Origin: Streptomyces sp. NBC_01707
Lineage (GTDB): Bacteria > Actinomycetota > Actinomycetes > Streptomycetales > Streptomycetaceae
Assembly (NCBI RefSeq): GCF_041438805.1
Contig: NZ_CP109190.1
Span: 1,550,001-1,614,000, forward strand
Reading direction: 5' to 3'
DNA: 64,000 nt
Positions within the stretch are counted from its first letter, which is position 1, and each line of letters starts with the position of its first letter. The position numbers were made by a program, and so were the translations under genes. Below are positions 28,528 through 37,385 of the stretch, piece after piece. The notes beneath the pieces are model-generated. The model made no database searches. It was not told where the DNA came from and was given only the letters and a program-made list of their open reading frames with translations.

Positions 28528-28974
28528 TCAGTGACTCCCGGCGGCCGGTTCCAGGACGAGGACAGGAATCTGCCGGTCCGTCTTCTCCTGGTAGTCGGCG
28601 TAGTCGGGGAAGGCCTCGACCGCGCGCTCCCACCACATGCGCTTCTCGTCGCCGGTGACCTCACGGGCGTTCATGTCCTGGCGTACCGGGCCGTCCTGCA
28701 GCTCCACCCGGGGGTCCGCGGTGATGTTGTGATACCAGACGGGATGCCGGGGAGCTCCGCCCAGCGAGGCGACCACGGCGTACGCGCCGTCGTGCTCGAC
28801 CCTCATCAGCGGTGTCTTGCGGATCTTGCCGCTCTTGGCTCCACGCGTGGTCAGGATGATGACCGGCATGCCCCGCATCGTGGTCCCGTCCGTCCCTCCC
28901 GAACCTTCGAACAGTTCGACCTGATCGCGGACCCACTGCTCGGGGCTCGGCTCGTACTCACCTTTGAGAGGCAT
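28528..28974 (-). CDS. Deazaflavin (F420)-dependent nitroreductase-family protein
   Basis: A 148-residue protein with the Ddn/F420H2-dependent oxidoreductase split-barrel pattern: [20 protein letters not shown] (cofactor-phosphate binding region), [19 protein letters not shown] and [19 protein letters not shown]. The length and motifs match the mycobacterial and Streptomyces family that uses coenzyme F420. The substrate is unknown. It is upstream of and co-directional with the PHP gene, about 170 nt away. Confidence 0.87.
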   Translation of the reverse strand: MPLKGEYEPSPEQWVRDQVELFEGSGGTDGTTMRGMPVIILTTRGAKSGKIRKTPLMRVEHDGAYAVVASLGGAPRHPVWYHNITADPRVELQDGPVRQDMNAREVTGDEKRMWWERAVEAFPDYADYQEKTDRQIPVLVLEPAAGSH

Positions 28975-29207
28975 GGCATCTGTCCCATCGTCGGCATTCG
29001 GGCAGCGCGGACACCGATGTGTCCCGCTGCACCGCGAACTCTTCCATCATCGCGCCGTCCCGGGACCTGGGCGAGTACGCGTGTCAGAGCGGCAGTTCGG
29101 TCCCCTGCGCGGCGGGATGCGGGCGGGTCGGTGGGTCCGCTCGACAGGTCCGCCCGCTCGTGGATGGAGAGCGCGGGTGACGAGCACGGACGCCGATCCG
29201 TGCAAGC

Positions 29208-29567
29208 TCAGCGCAGCTGCGCCTCCCAGTCCGCCGGAACCATCCCCTGCGGACCCGGGGTCGGCTGAGCCGCCGGGTGGCAGGTGGGCGCGAGTAGCTC
29301 CGGCCCCTCGTAGTACTCCTCGGTCTCGACGTTCCACATCCAGTCCTCCCCCGGCTCGAAGCTGGCCAGGAAGGGATGTCCCGCGTCGCGGGCATGCTTC
29401 GTTCCGTGCTGCCCGGGTGAGGAGTCGCAGCATCCGATGTGTCCGCAGGCGGCGCAGCGGCGCAGATGGAACCACCACCCCGGTCCGTCGCCCGCCATGC
29501 AGTCCGCACACCCTGTGCCACTGGGAGCCGCGGTGGGATCGATACCTGGAATCCGGTCAGGTGCCAT
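29208..29567 (-). CDS. UBP-type zinc-finger protein
   Basis: A 119-residue protein with a UBP (ubiquitin-hydrolase-type) zinc finger: GCADC, WWFHLRRCAACGHIGCCDSS, then GTKHARDAGHPFLASFEPGE, providing the Cys/His ligand set. In eukaryotes this finger binds the C-terminus of ubiquitin. In actinobacteria the family has no settled role and often ends, as here, with a WxWxxxxEEYY-type tail (DWMWNVETEEYYEGPE). ATG 29567 has GGAG nine bases upstream; the earlier in-frame start at 29609 is less likely. Confidence 0.87.
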   Translation of the reverse strand: MAPDRIPGIDPTAAPSGTGCADCMAGDGPGWWFHLRRCAACGHIGCCDSSPGQHGTKHARDAGHPFLASFEPGEDWMWNVETEEYYEGPELLAPTCHPAAQPTPGPQGMVPADWEAQLR

Positions 29568-29701
29568 GGGACGTGTCTCCGTGATCAAGCGTGAGCACAC
29601 CGACCTCAATGGTCTTGGCTCGACGCGCTGAGGCCTTCCGTCTCCCCTTCTGCATCGTACGGCCGGGTGGGACGGTGCGCCTGTGTCGGTAGTCCCTCAC
29701 C

Positions 29702-30925
29702 TCACCGGGCCGACGGCTGCGTCTCCCGGCTGCTCACCAGCCGCCGCCGGAGTGCGGCGAGTCGGGGATGTCGTTCATGCATTTCGGCCGAGTGGCGGTC
29801 GAGTTCATGCCCGAGTCGTTCGGCGCGCTTGTCGATGTCCAGCTCATCCAGAATGCGATCGACCTCGGCGAGCAGGGCACCGTGCAGTTGCCACTCCCTG
29901 GGGTGTTCCTGGACGTCCTCCAACAGGAGGTCGGCCACCACGTCCCGGGCGGCGCGGCTGGACACCAGTGCGGCGGCCAGCCGCGACTCGGCTTCCTCGG
30001 CGTTGGCGGACACCGGGGTGGTGATCAGCGTGGAAAAGCTTTCGATCGCCTCGGCCATCTGGGCGAAGAGTTCTCGCAGTGACCGCGCCACGTCCTCGGG
30101 GAACAGCGATTCCTCGGTGCGGGCCTTGGCCAGATCCGTCATGGTGCGTGCCAGCACGCGGAGCACGACCGCGCAGATCTCCAGCGTGTCGAGTCCGGTA
30201 CGCAGGACGATCCGGTAGAGGAGTCCCTGGCGGACCCGGGGGTTGAGCATGAGGCTCTCCTCGGCCTGCCGCAGCGAGGCGTCGACGGCCACGATGTCGT
30301 GGTCCAGCCGACGGGCGTCGTGCAGTCTGGCCGCCGCCTGGGGGACGGTGAGGTGTCCGCCGGACTCCTCACCCATGGCACGGAACATCCGTCCCATCTC
30401 CCGTGCCAGCGTGTCGATGGACGCCCCGGCGGTCTGCACCCATACGGGCGGTGCGAACAGCAGGTTGAACAACAGGCCGACGCCCGCACCGATCAGGGTC
30501 TCGAGTACGCGGTCCCACGCGGTGTAGGCGATCTGGGACACGCCGAGGACGAGCATCGCGCTGATCGCCACCTCGGGCACGAACTCATCGACCCGCACCA
30601 TGCGTCCGATGATCAGCGAACTGAAGATCGTCAGCCCCAGACTCCACCAGGTCAGGCCCACCAGCGCGCTGAATCCGATGGCGATGAGCACCCCGACGAC
30701 GACGGAGTTGACTCGCCGGATGCCTGTGGTGAGCGTCGCGTACAGGGTGACCTGAACGACCAGGAGTGCGGTGAGCGGAGCCGTCAGCGGAGCGGGCTGA
30801 GGAAGGGTCCACACCGCGACGACATAGGCGATGACCGCCGCCGCCGTCGAACGCAGGGTCTGCGCCGCGACAGGTTCGGTGGTTCGCCGGACGAGCTTGA
30901 CCACAGGTGCGGAGAGTTCTGGCAT
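29702..30925 (-). CDS. FUSC/aromatic-acid-exporter-family membrane protein
   Basis: A 407-residue protein. The first ~165 residues hold about six hydrophobic segments (AAAVIAYVVAVWTLP, PLTALLVVQVTLYATLTTGI, SVVVGVLIAIGFSALVGLTW). The remaining 240 residues are a charged helical cytoplasmic part, the layout of FUSC/ArAE-type proteins. Family members export aromatic acids or similar anions; the substrate here is unknown. GGGGAG precedes ATG 30925. A longer in-frame reading to 31402 crosses the intergenic region and is rejected. It is divergent from the phytochrome gene. Confidence 0.82.
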   Translation of the reverse strand: MPELSAPVVKLVRRTTEPVAAQTLRSTAAAVIAYVVAVWTLPQPAPLTAPLTALLVVQVTLYATLTTGIRRVNSVVVGVLIAIGFSALVGLTWWSLGLTIFSSLIIGRMVRVDEFVPEVAISAMLVLGVSQIAYTAWDRVLETLIGAGVGLLFNLLFAPPVWVQTAGASIDTLAREMGRMFRAMGEESGGHLTVPQAAARLHDARRLDHDIVAVDASLRQAEESLMLNPRVRQGLLYRIVLRTGLDTLEICAVVLRVLARTMTDLAKARTEESLFPEDVARSLRELFAQMAEAIESFSTLITTPVSANAEEAESRLAAALVSSRAARDVVADLLLEDVQEHPREWQLHGALLAEVDRILDELDIDKRAERLGHELDRHSAEMHERHPRLAALRRRLVSSRETQPSAR

Positions 30926-31419
30926 CTCACTCCCCTTCCCTCGCACGACCGCTTGCAGCCCCACGAATGGACCGGACGGGTGCCGATGTGTCGGGATCGA
31001 CCGGCGCAACCGCCACCGAAGACCCCGAGCCGGCCGGCCGATCCGGGGCTCGCGGGCCTCGCGGCGTACCGGCGGGGGAACCGCCCGGTGGCGCGGGACG
31101 CGCAACCTCACCTCATTAAGGGCGTGCAGATCTTTAACCCGTCTTCTTGATCTTGTTTTGAGCAGGGCCCGTGTCCAGGGTCCAGCCGGTCCGTACTTGA
31201 CCGCTGTCATCCGCTCTGAACGGCACGGAGGGGTACGACTGCGGGGAGACATGTGGTCCCAAAGGCCTATCGCACCGGCAGCCCGGCGGCAGGTGGCCGC
31301 CGCCAGCAGCGACGACACGCGCCCGCAGCAGCCCCTCAGCCCCAGGGTGCCGTGGAAGGATCTCGGCGGGCCGGACGGCCGACCAGACCGGATCGAGAAC
31401 ACGGTACGTGGGAGAAGAG
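30926..31419. other. 494-nt divergent intergenic region upstream of the phytochrome
   Basis: No gene recognised. The interval must contain the promoters of the exporter (minus) and phytochrome (plus) genes. The lowest-GC stretch is 31108-31165 (around ATTAAGG and TCTTGATCTTGTTTTGAGC), the likeliest promoter site. No perfect operator-like palindrome was found. Confidence 0.4.
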
Positions 31420-33708
31420 ATGTCCCTTCCGGACCCGGGGCGGGAGGCCGAGGCCGCGGCGGCCCTGGGCTTCGACCTCAGCGAGTGCGTCGAGGAGCCC
31501 ATTCATCTGCTGGGCAGGATCCAGTCCCACGGCACCCTGCTCGCGGTGGAGGCCGATACCGGCACCGTGGAGACCGCAGCTCTGAACACCGGCTGTTTGC
31601 TGGGGATCGCGGCCCAGGAGTTGGTCGGGGGATCCATCACACGGGTGCTGTCCCCCGAGGACTGGGCCGAGGCTCTTGAGGTCAGCGCTCAGCACGAGGC
31701 GGCAAGCCTGGTTCTCCCTGTTTCCATCGACGTGGCAGGCGCCCCCCGGATGTTCGACGTGACCGCACACCGGCAGGGGCCCCTTCTGATCCTGGAGTGC
31801 GAGCCGCGAGCCGTCGCGTTGCCGCATTTCGCGCGCTACTACCAGGGGGTTCGGCGAGCCCTGACACGGCTTCGGTCGTCGACGACGGCCGCCGAGTGCT
31901 GCCAGGCGGCCACCCATGAGATCCGGGCGCTGACCGGCTTCGACCGTGTAGTCGCCTACCGCTTCGAGGGCGAAGACGGGCCAGGAGAGGTGGTCGCGGA
32001 GGAACTCACCGACGGCCACGAGCCCTGGCTGGGGCTCTGGTTCCCCGCCAGTGACATCCCGCCCCAGGCGAGGCAGCTCTACCGCGACAACTGGATCCGG
32101 GTGATCGCCGACGTGGACGACGTCAGTGTGGGCTTGCACCCCCCGCGACGGGCCGGCTCGGGCCTGCCACTGGACCTGTCGAATTCCGTACTGCGCACCG
32201 TGTCCGGCTTTCATCTGGAGTACCTGCGGAACATCGGTGTGAAGTCGTCGATGTCGGTGAGTGTCCTGCGGGAGGGCGAGCTCTGGGGGCTGATCGCCTG
32301 TCATGGCGACGCCCCTGCAACCGTTCCCCCGGAACTGCGGGCGGTATGTGAGTTCTTCGGTGTCGCCTTCTCCCTGCAACTCGCGGTCATCGCGGAACGA
32401 GAGCAGGCCGAGGCGCTCGCCGCGTCCCGTGAGCGGCTTGATCAGATCATCTCCCGGGTCACGTCCGATCTGGAGAACTCGCTTCTGGCCGGGGACGACG
32501 CCCTCAGAACACTGCTGGACGCCGATGGTGCGGCGCTCTGCCGCGGCGGACGCAGCACCTCCAGCGGGATGAGTGTTGCGCCCGCTCTGCTGGAGACCCT
32601 CCAGGCACGCTCGGCAGGGCTGTCACCGGGCACGGTCTGGAGTACGGACCGCCTGTCCGAGGAACCGGACCGACCCGGCGGCGACACGACGGAAAGCGGT
32701 CCTGCGGGGGTCCTGATGGTGACGCTGAGCCGCGCGGGCGACTTCCTCGCTTGGTTCCGCAGGGACCGTCCCACCGCCCGCCAATGGGCCACCGACCCTT
32801 CCAAACCCATCCAGGTCGGCCCGCGAGGCGAGCGGCTCACTCCTCGCGGATCAGGTGCCGTCTTCCGCGCGGTGGTACGTGGACAGAGCCTGCCCTGGAC
32901 GCCGACCGACCGCGCCACCGCGCAGGAGCTCTGGCGCACGCTGACCGGTCTGGTACTCCGGCACGAGGCCGAACTGACAGCGCTCAACGAACAGCTACGT
33001 GTCGCCAACTCCGACCTCGACTCGTTCGCCCATGTGGCAGCCCACGACCTCAAGGAACCACTGCGGGGCATCTTCAACGCCGCGACCTTCATCATTGAGG
33101 ATGCCGCAGCGGACCTCGACTCGACGACCGTCCGACGGATGCTCACCATGCGGCGACTGGCCGGTCGGATAGACGACCTGCTCGACTCGCTGCTGCACTT
33201 CGCCCGGCTGGGTCGAGGCGGACTGCACCGCATCCGTGTTCCACTGGACCGGGTACTGGACTCCGCACTCGATGTGGCCGGGGAACGTCTGGCCGAGGCC
33301 CATGTGCGGGTCATCAGAAGAGATCTACCCGAGGTGTACGCCGATGAGCACCGGCTCTACGAGGTCCTGGTCAACCTCTTGGTGAACGCTGCCAAGTACG
33401 CCGCCGACCAAGGAGACCGCACGGTCGAGGTCCTGGTCGACACACTCCGCACGCCGGCAGGCGGGACCCCCCAGCAGACCGTCGTGGTCCGCGACAACGG
33501 CATCGGCATTCCGGCCGACCAGCAGGGCGAGGTTTTCGAGCTGTTCCGCAGACTGCACGGGCAGGACGAGCGCGGCGGAGGCACCGGTGTGGGTCTCGCG
33601 ATCGTCAAACGGATCGTCGAACGGCACGGTGGCGAGCTGTGGCTCGAAAGCGAACCAGGCTGCGGGACCAGCTTCTGCTTCACTCTGGGTCAGGACGGCG
33701 GCGACTGA
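31420..33708 (+). CDS. Bacteriophytochrome histidine kinase
   Basis: A 762-residue protein: PAS_2 (~10-125), GAF (~145-325), PHY (~335-510), HisKA and HATPase_c. The candidate biliverdin cysteine Cys23 is in place (ECVEEPIHLLGRIQSHG), as are PASDIP (209-214) and the chromophore-region His265 (GFHLEYL). In the PHY tongue the canonical PRxSF reads PRGSG and the usual WxG element reads WAT, so the light-state switch may be unusual. The kinase has His542 in AAHDLKEPL and NAAKY, DNGIGIP, GGTGVGLAI. ATG 31420 follows GGGAG. No biliverdin-producing heme oxygenase lies in the window. It ends 19 nt inside the convergent response-regulator gene, its probable partner. Confidence 0.9.
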   Translation: MSLPDPGREAEAAAALGFDLSECVEEPIHLLGRIQSHGTLLAVEADTGTVETAALNTGCLLGIAAQELVGGSITRVLSPEDWAEALEVSAQHEAASLVLPVSIDVAGAPRMFDVTAHRQGPLLILECEPRAVALPHFARYYQGVRRALTRLRSSTTAAECCQAATHEIRALTGFDRVVAYRFEGEDGPGEVVAEELTDGHEPWLGLWFPASDIPPQARQLYRDNWIRVIADVDDVSVGLHPPRRAGSGLPLDLSNSVLRTVSGFHLEYLRNIGVKSSMSVSVLREGELWGLIACHGDAPATVPPELRAVCEFFGVAFSLQLAVIAEREQAEALAASRERLDQIISRVTSDLENSLLAGDDALRTLLDADGAALCRGGRSTSSGMSVAPALLETLQARSAGLSPGTVWSTDRLSEEPDRPGGDTTESGPAGVLMVTLSRAGDFLAWFRRDRPTARQWATDPSKPIQVGPRGERLTPRGSGAVFRAVVRGQSLPWTPTDRATAQELWRTLTGLVLRHEAELTALNEQLRVANSDLDSFAHVAAHDLKEPLRGIFNAATFIIEDAAADLDSTTVRRMLTMRRLAGRIDDLLDSLLHFARLGRGGLHRIRVPLDRVLDSALDVAGERLAEAHVRVIRRDLPEVYADEHRLYEVLVNLLVNAAKYAADQGDRTVEVLVDTLRTPAGGTPQQTVVVRDNGIGIPADQQGEVFELFRRLHGQDERGGGTGVGLAIVKRIVERHGGELWLESEPGCGTSFCFTLGQDGGD

Positions 33709-34157
33709 GCGGCAGGGCCCTCGTCCCCGCCCTTCACTCTTCTCTGCCAGTAGTCCACGGCCCCCTTCAGAACGGTGCGGAAGAGCTCGAAGTTGACCGG
33801 CTTGTAGATGTAGCTGTCGGCCCCTGCTGCGTAGGTTGCGTCGACCTCGTCCGGCGCGGTCAATGACGTGAAGACAACCACGGTCACGTTGTTCAGTTCG
33901 GGCATGGAGCGGATCGATCGGAGTACCGCGGTTCCACTGAGACCGGGCATGTGCAGATCCAGGAGGACTAGCCCCGGTCGTCGGGTGGCTTCCAGCAACC
34001 GCTCGGCCACTCCGGCCCCCCTGTCCGTGAATTCCAGCGTCAGACCCGGATGAGTACGTCCGAGCGCCCGCTGAATCGCCTCAGCGTCCTCCGCCGAATC
34101 CTCGACCACCCAGACGAAATCGTGATCGATCCTCGGATCCCCGGCTGACCCGCTCAC
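33690..34157 (-). CDS. Single-domain response regulator (Rcp1-like)
   Basis: A 155-residue stand-alone receiver of the type paired with phytochromes: acidic pair Glu19/Asp20, phospho-acceptor Asp67 in VLLDLHMPGLSG, conserved Thr in VVFTSL and Lys in SYIYKPV. It starts with a GTG that overlaps the upstream phosphatase stop by 4 nt (GTGA), implying translational coupling. Its 3' end overlaps the 3' end of the phytochrome gene by 19 nt. With no output domain, it likely acts by protein contact, possibly on the neighbouring phosphatase (inference). Confidence 0.88.
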   Translation of the reverse strand: MSGSAGDPRIDHDFVWVVEDSAEDAEAIQRALGRTHPGLTLEFTDRGAGVAERLLEATRRPGLVLLDLHMPGLSGTAVLRSIRSMPELNNVTVVVFTSLTAPDEVDATYAAGADSYIYKPVNFELFRTVLKGAVDYWQRRVKGGDEGPAAQSPPS

Positions 34158-35953
34158 GCGACCATCTCCGCCTGTGCGACGAGCACGGCAATGTCGTCCG
34201 CACCCGCCGCGCGGAATTCCACAACAGCCGCTGCCAGCCGTTCGGCAAAACCTTGAGCCTCACCGGCCCCCTGCTGCGCCACCGCGTCCTGCAGGCAGGA
34301 TTCGAAGAATGTTCCGTCAGCCGCTCTCGCCTCGGTCACCCCGTCGGTGAACAGCACCAGCGCGTCCCCCGGCGCCATATGCGCCGACCCAGATCCGTAC
34401 TCGATTTCATCCAGTACGCCCAGTAGATCCCCGTGGGCCGCGAGCTCCTCCACAGCGCCATCCTCACGCCGCACCAAAGGCGCCGGATGCCCGGCACTCC
34501 AATAACGCAGGCGAAATCCCCTTCCGTCCGACACCAGTACCGCTACGAGCGCTGTCACGAAGCGGAACGTGCCCTCCCTGACCAGAGTCTGGTTCAGCCG
34601 TCCCAGCGCGTGCTCGGGCGTACTGCCGTCCTCGAGCAGGGTGCGCAGGGTATGGCGGGCCAGACCAGTGAGTGCCGCAGCCTCCGCCCCGCGACCACAG
34701 ACGTCACCGATAAGGAGCGTCACACTGCCCTGCGCCCCCGGGACAGCGTCATAGAAGTCACCGCCCACATCTAGCGATTCATCGCCCACTTCGTATGCCG
34801 AACTCAGAGTGAGACCCGAAATCTGCGGTAGCTCTCTCGGTAGCAGATGCCGCTGGAGAGAGACCACGTGCCGGCGCCGCTGTTCATGGAGGGTGCTCGT
34901 ATCGATGGCCAACGCGGCCCGGTCTGCAAGATCGGCAAGGAACAGAGAGGCCACCTCAGCGATGTCCACCCGGTGGTACAGGAACGTCAGAGTGCCCAGA
35001 GCCCGCCCCCGAGCCTTGAGCGGATTCACACTGAGCGCACGCACAGCACGCCCCGCCCCGGACGAGGTGGTCCCGAAGGGACCTCCTGCCAGCTCGTCAC
35101 CTTGCAACACCAGCCCCTGCCCGCCGTTGACGACCTGCTGCAACACATCCGTGAGCCAGAGGTCCTCGGCCGCGACCACACCGAGCCACTGCTGCTCGCC
35201 CGCGTCCATATGTGAGAAGGCCACGGGAGTCAGTCCGCGGGAAAGACACAGATGCAGGACGCACCCCTCGGCGACAGCGGGAACAGCCGTCCGAGCCACC
35301 CGTCGCACGGTCCTCTTCACATCAAGGCTCGAATCCATCTGCAACGACGCCTCCGCCAGGAAGGCGTCACTCACCTGACGCAGCTCATCCTCGCGCCGCG
35401 CCACGATGCGCCTGTTGGAGACCATGGTGACCTCAGCCACCTGCTTCAACCGGGTCCGTAGCGTCACATCGGCTGCGTCCCTCTCTGCGGTGCCGACCAT
35501 GAACGACGCCCAGCCGCCCTGCCCCAGCGGCACAGCACACAAGGCCACACTCCGCGCGCCCGCTGCTGCCAGAATCTGGGCATGCGGCATAGCACCGTCG
35601 AGTTCCGACACCTCGTGAACCGTGACAGTCGGATCGCCGCCCGGAGCCCCGGCGGCGGCAGATTCGCCAAAATCCTGTTCGAATTCCACGAACGATGGCG
35701 TGGGCTCCGCCAGGGTGACACTACGCAGATAGTGCAGCAGCCCACCGCTCCAGCGGGTGCCCACGACGGCCAGTACGCCGGGCATACGGAGCAGCATGTC
35801 GTAGAGGGAACCGGCCAGCTCGGTCACGTCCTGCGCGCTGTCGGCGAGACTCCAGAGCTCATGCAGACGGCTGGACCACCATCCGTCATCCGCCTGACAG
35901 GAAGCTTTGCCCTCGTGCTGCTCCACCGCTGATCCGCCGTTCCGTAATACCAC
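34154..35953 (-). CDS. GAF-SpoIIE phosphatase coupled to the phytochrome-linked regulator
   Basis: A 599-residue soluble protein. Two GAF-like regions (~30-185 and ~190-365) precede a PP2C/SpoIIE phosphatase (~375-595) with LQRHLLPRELPQ, VGGDFYDAVPG, GDVCGRGAEAA, LFTDGVTEAR and ADDIAVLVA; metal-binding acids are intact. It starts with GTG 35953 behind GGAG at good spacing. It is the first gene of a two-gene operon with the response regulator, and that operon converges on the phytochrome gene. The inferred route is light, then phytochrome, then regulator, then phosphatase and a STAS protein, giving light control of a sigma factor. The STAS target is not in the window. Confidence 0.87.
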   Translation of the reverse strand: MVLRNGGSAVEQHEGKASCQADDGWWSSRLHELWSLADSAQDVTELAGSLYDMLLRMPGVLAVVGTRWSGGLLHYLRSVTLAEPTPSFVEFEQDFGESAAAGAPGGDPTVTVHEVSELDGAMPHAQILAAAGARSVALCAVPLGQGGWASFMVGTAERDAADVTLRTRLKQVAEVTMVSNRRIVARREDELRQVSDAFLAEASLQMDSSLDVKRTVRRVARTAVPAVAEGCVLHLCLSRGLTPVAFSHMDAGEQQWLGVVAAEDLWLTDVLQQVVNGGQGLVLQGDELAGGPFGTTSSGAGRAVRALSVNPLKARGRALGTLTFLYHRVDIAEVASLFLADLADRAALAIDTSTLHEQRRRHVVSLQRHLLPRELPQISGLTLSSAYEVGDESLDVGGDFYDAVPGAQGSVTLLIGDVCGRGAEAAALTGLARHTLRTLLEDGSTPEHALGRLNQTLVREGTFRFVTALVAVLVSDGRGFRLRYWSAGHPAPLVRREDGAVEELAAHGDLLGVLDEIEYGSGSAHMAPGDALVLFTDGVTEARAADGTFFESCLQDAVAQQGAGEAQGFAERLAAAVVEFRAAGADDIAVLVAQAEMVA

Positions 35954-36536
35954 TGTCGGCTCCGGCCCGTCAGGGGAAACGCTATGTCACGCCGCGGCTG
36001 AGCGCCTCCAGGCGCGATCCCCGCGGCGGCGTTCCGCACGAGACGCGCGAGCCTGATCGCCATGGGCCCCCACGCGCAGAGGCGCCGCCCGCCCGGTGCT
36101 GGGAAGTGCAGTGGACGCCGTCGCCGGTGAAAGCGGCGGCGCCGTCGTTCCAAGCAGCTCATCGCCACTGAGTGGTGCCGACGGCGGCCCACCCTCGCGC
36201 CCGAGCCGACTGGAGCGACGAGAAGCGAACGTCTCCGGTTCCACCAGGCCAGGTCGCCTCTTCGCCTCTTCGCCTCTTCGCCTCTTCGCCTCTTCGCCTC
36301 TTCGCCTCTGCTGCAGGGTGCGCAACCCGTGGCTCGTGGCCTCGTCGAAGGGCTCGTGAACCAGGCACTTCGAATACCACGGGAAGGCGGCCGGCAGCCG
36401 TAGGTGACCCCAAAGCTCTGATCTCCTGGGCGGTAGAAGCGGACCAGATCCTGGCCAGCGATCCGGCTCACGAGGTGGACTCGGGGCTTCTCGCTGCTGC
36501 CGTTTGGCGCGTCAGCGTAGCGTCGGACGCCCCATT
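35954..36536. other. Intergenic region between phosphatase and insertion element
   Basis: About 580 nt without a convincing gene. It contains the octanucleotide tandem repeat listed separately. The minus-strand frame just left of the insertion sequence (residues like VHLVSRIAGQDLVRFYRPGD) looks more protein-like than its surroundings and could be a gene fragment cut by the insertion, but I cannot identify it. Confidence 0.4.
36255..36309. repeat. Octanucleotide tandem repeat, six full units plus a partial
   Basis: CGCCTCTT repeats head to tail from 36255: six exact units and a seventh that is exact for seven bases. A unit of eight bases is not a multiple of three, so copy-number change would shift frames in any gene crossing it. 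No such gene is convincing here. Slipped-strand variation is expected. Confidence 0.9.
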
Positions 36537-37385
36537 GCATCTCATTTGGTTAGTCCGCGGTGGCAGATGTGGGTGCAGGCGATGCCCGTGAAGGCGAGGA
36601 AGTGCTCGGCTTTGCGCTCGTAGCGCCGGTGGAGACGGCGGCAGCCGGCGAGCCAGGCCATGGTGCGTTCGACGGTCCAGCGGTGGCGGCCCAGTCGCTG
36701 TAAGGACTCGACGCCCTTCCTCGCATGCGTTGCCGGATGCCGCGTTGGCGTAACCATCGTCGCAGGTGGGGGTAGTCGTAGCTTTTGTCGGCGTGGAGCT
36801 TTGCGGGTTTGCGGCGCTGCGGTCCGCGGCGGGAGCGGATCGGCGGTATCCCTTGCACGAGGGGGATCAGGGCCTGGCTGTCGTGCAGGTTCGCTCCCGA
36901 GATCCTGACAGAGAGGGGCAGACCGGCCTGCTCGGTGATCAGATGGATCTTTGACCCGTACTTGCCCCGGTCGACAGGATTCGGACCTGTCAGGTCCCCC
37001 TTTTCAGGGCTCGCATGTTGACTGAGTCGATCGCGCACCGGGACCAGTCCAACCCGCCGCGGGAGCCGAGCTCGTCGAGGACCAGGCGGTGGAGCTTGGC
37101 CCACACCCTGGCCTTCGTCCACTCGGAAAAACGCCGATGAGCCGTGGCCCCCGACGGCCCGAACGAAGCAGTGGGCAGCTGCTGCCACGTGCACCCTGAC
37201 GTGGCCACGAACACGATCGCGGCCAGCACCTCACGATCACCATGCCGCCGCCGACCACCACCCTGAGGCCGCGACGGCGCATCCGGCACCACCCGCTGAA
37301 ACAACTCCCACAACTCATCCGGCACCAGCCGCTCAACAATCCCCACCATGAACGACAGCCTACCGACTCCGCCAAATGAGACGAC
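36537..37385 (-). mobile_element. IS5-family (IS427-group-like) insertion sequence
   Basis: About 850 bp bounded by imperfect inverted repeats sharing TCTCATTTGG (36540-36549 at the left, complement of 37372-37381 at the right). It encodes a transposase on the minus strand whose stop lies inside the left repeat. Size, end sequence and two-frame coding layout match the IS427 group of IS5. Exact ends and target duplication could not be fixed. It sits between the phosphatase operon and the NCS2 permease. Confidence 0.8.
36542..37349 (-). pseudogene. IS5-family transposase with an extra frameshift
   Basis: Reading begins at 37349 (MVGIVERLVPDELWELFQRV) and includes GCTWQQLP, AIDSVNMRALKRG, GKYGSKIHLITE, LHADKSYDYPHL and finally RHRWTVERTMAWLAG...RRYERKAEHFLAF. 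The first frame change occurs at AAAAGGGGG (complement of 36996-37004), a slippery run that fits programmed frameshifting in this IS group. A second change near 36722-36735, between RGIRQR and ARKGVESLQRLG, is not at a slippery site, so the copy is probably inactive. Confidence 0.75.

Noticed and set aside
31225..31240. GGGTAC hexamer upstream of the phytochrome as a stress-sigma -10 element
   Set aside because: No GNNT element occurs at the 14-16 nt spacing expected for the Streptomyces SigB-type promoter.
35824..36540. Minus-strand frame with repeated EEAKRRRG residues
   Set aside because: The repeats are only the translation of the CGCCTCTT tandem array. The right-hand part overlaps the phosphatase start, and no domain is recognised.
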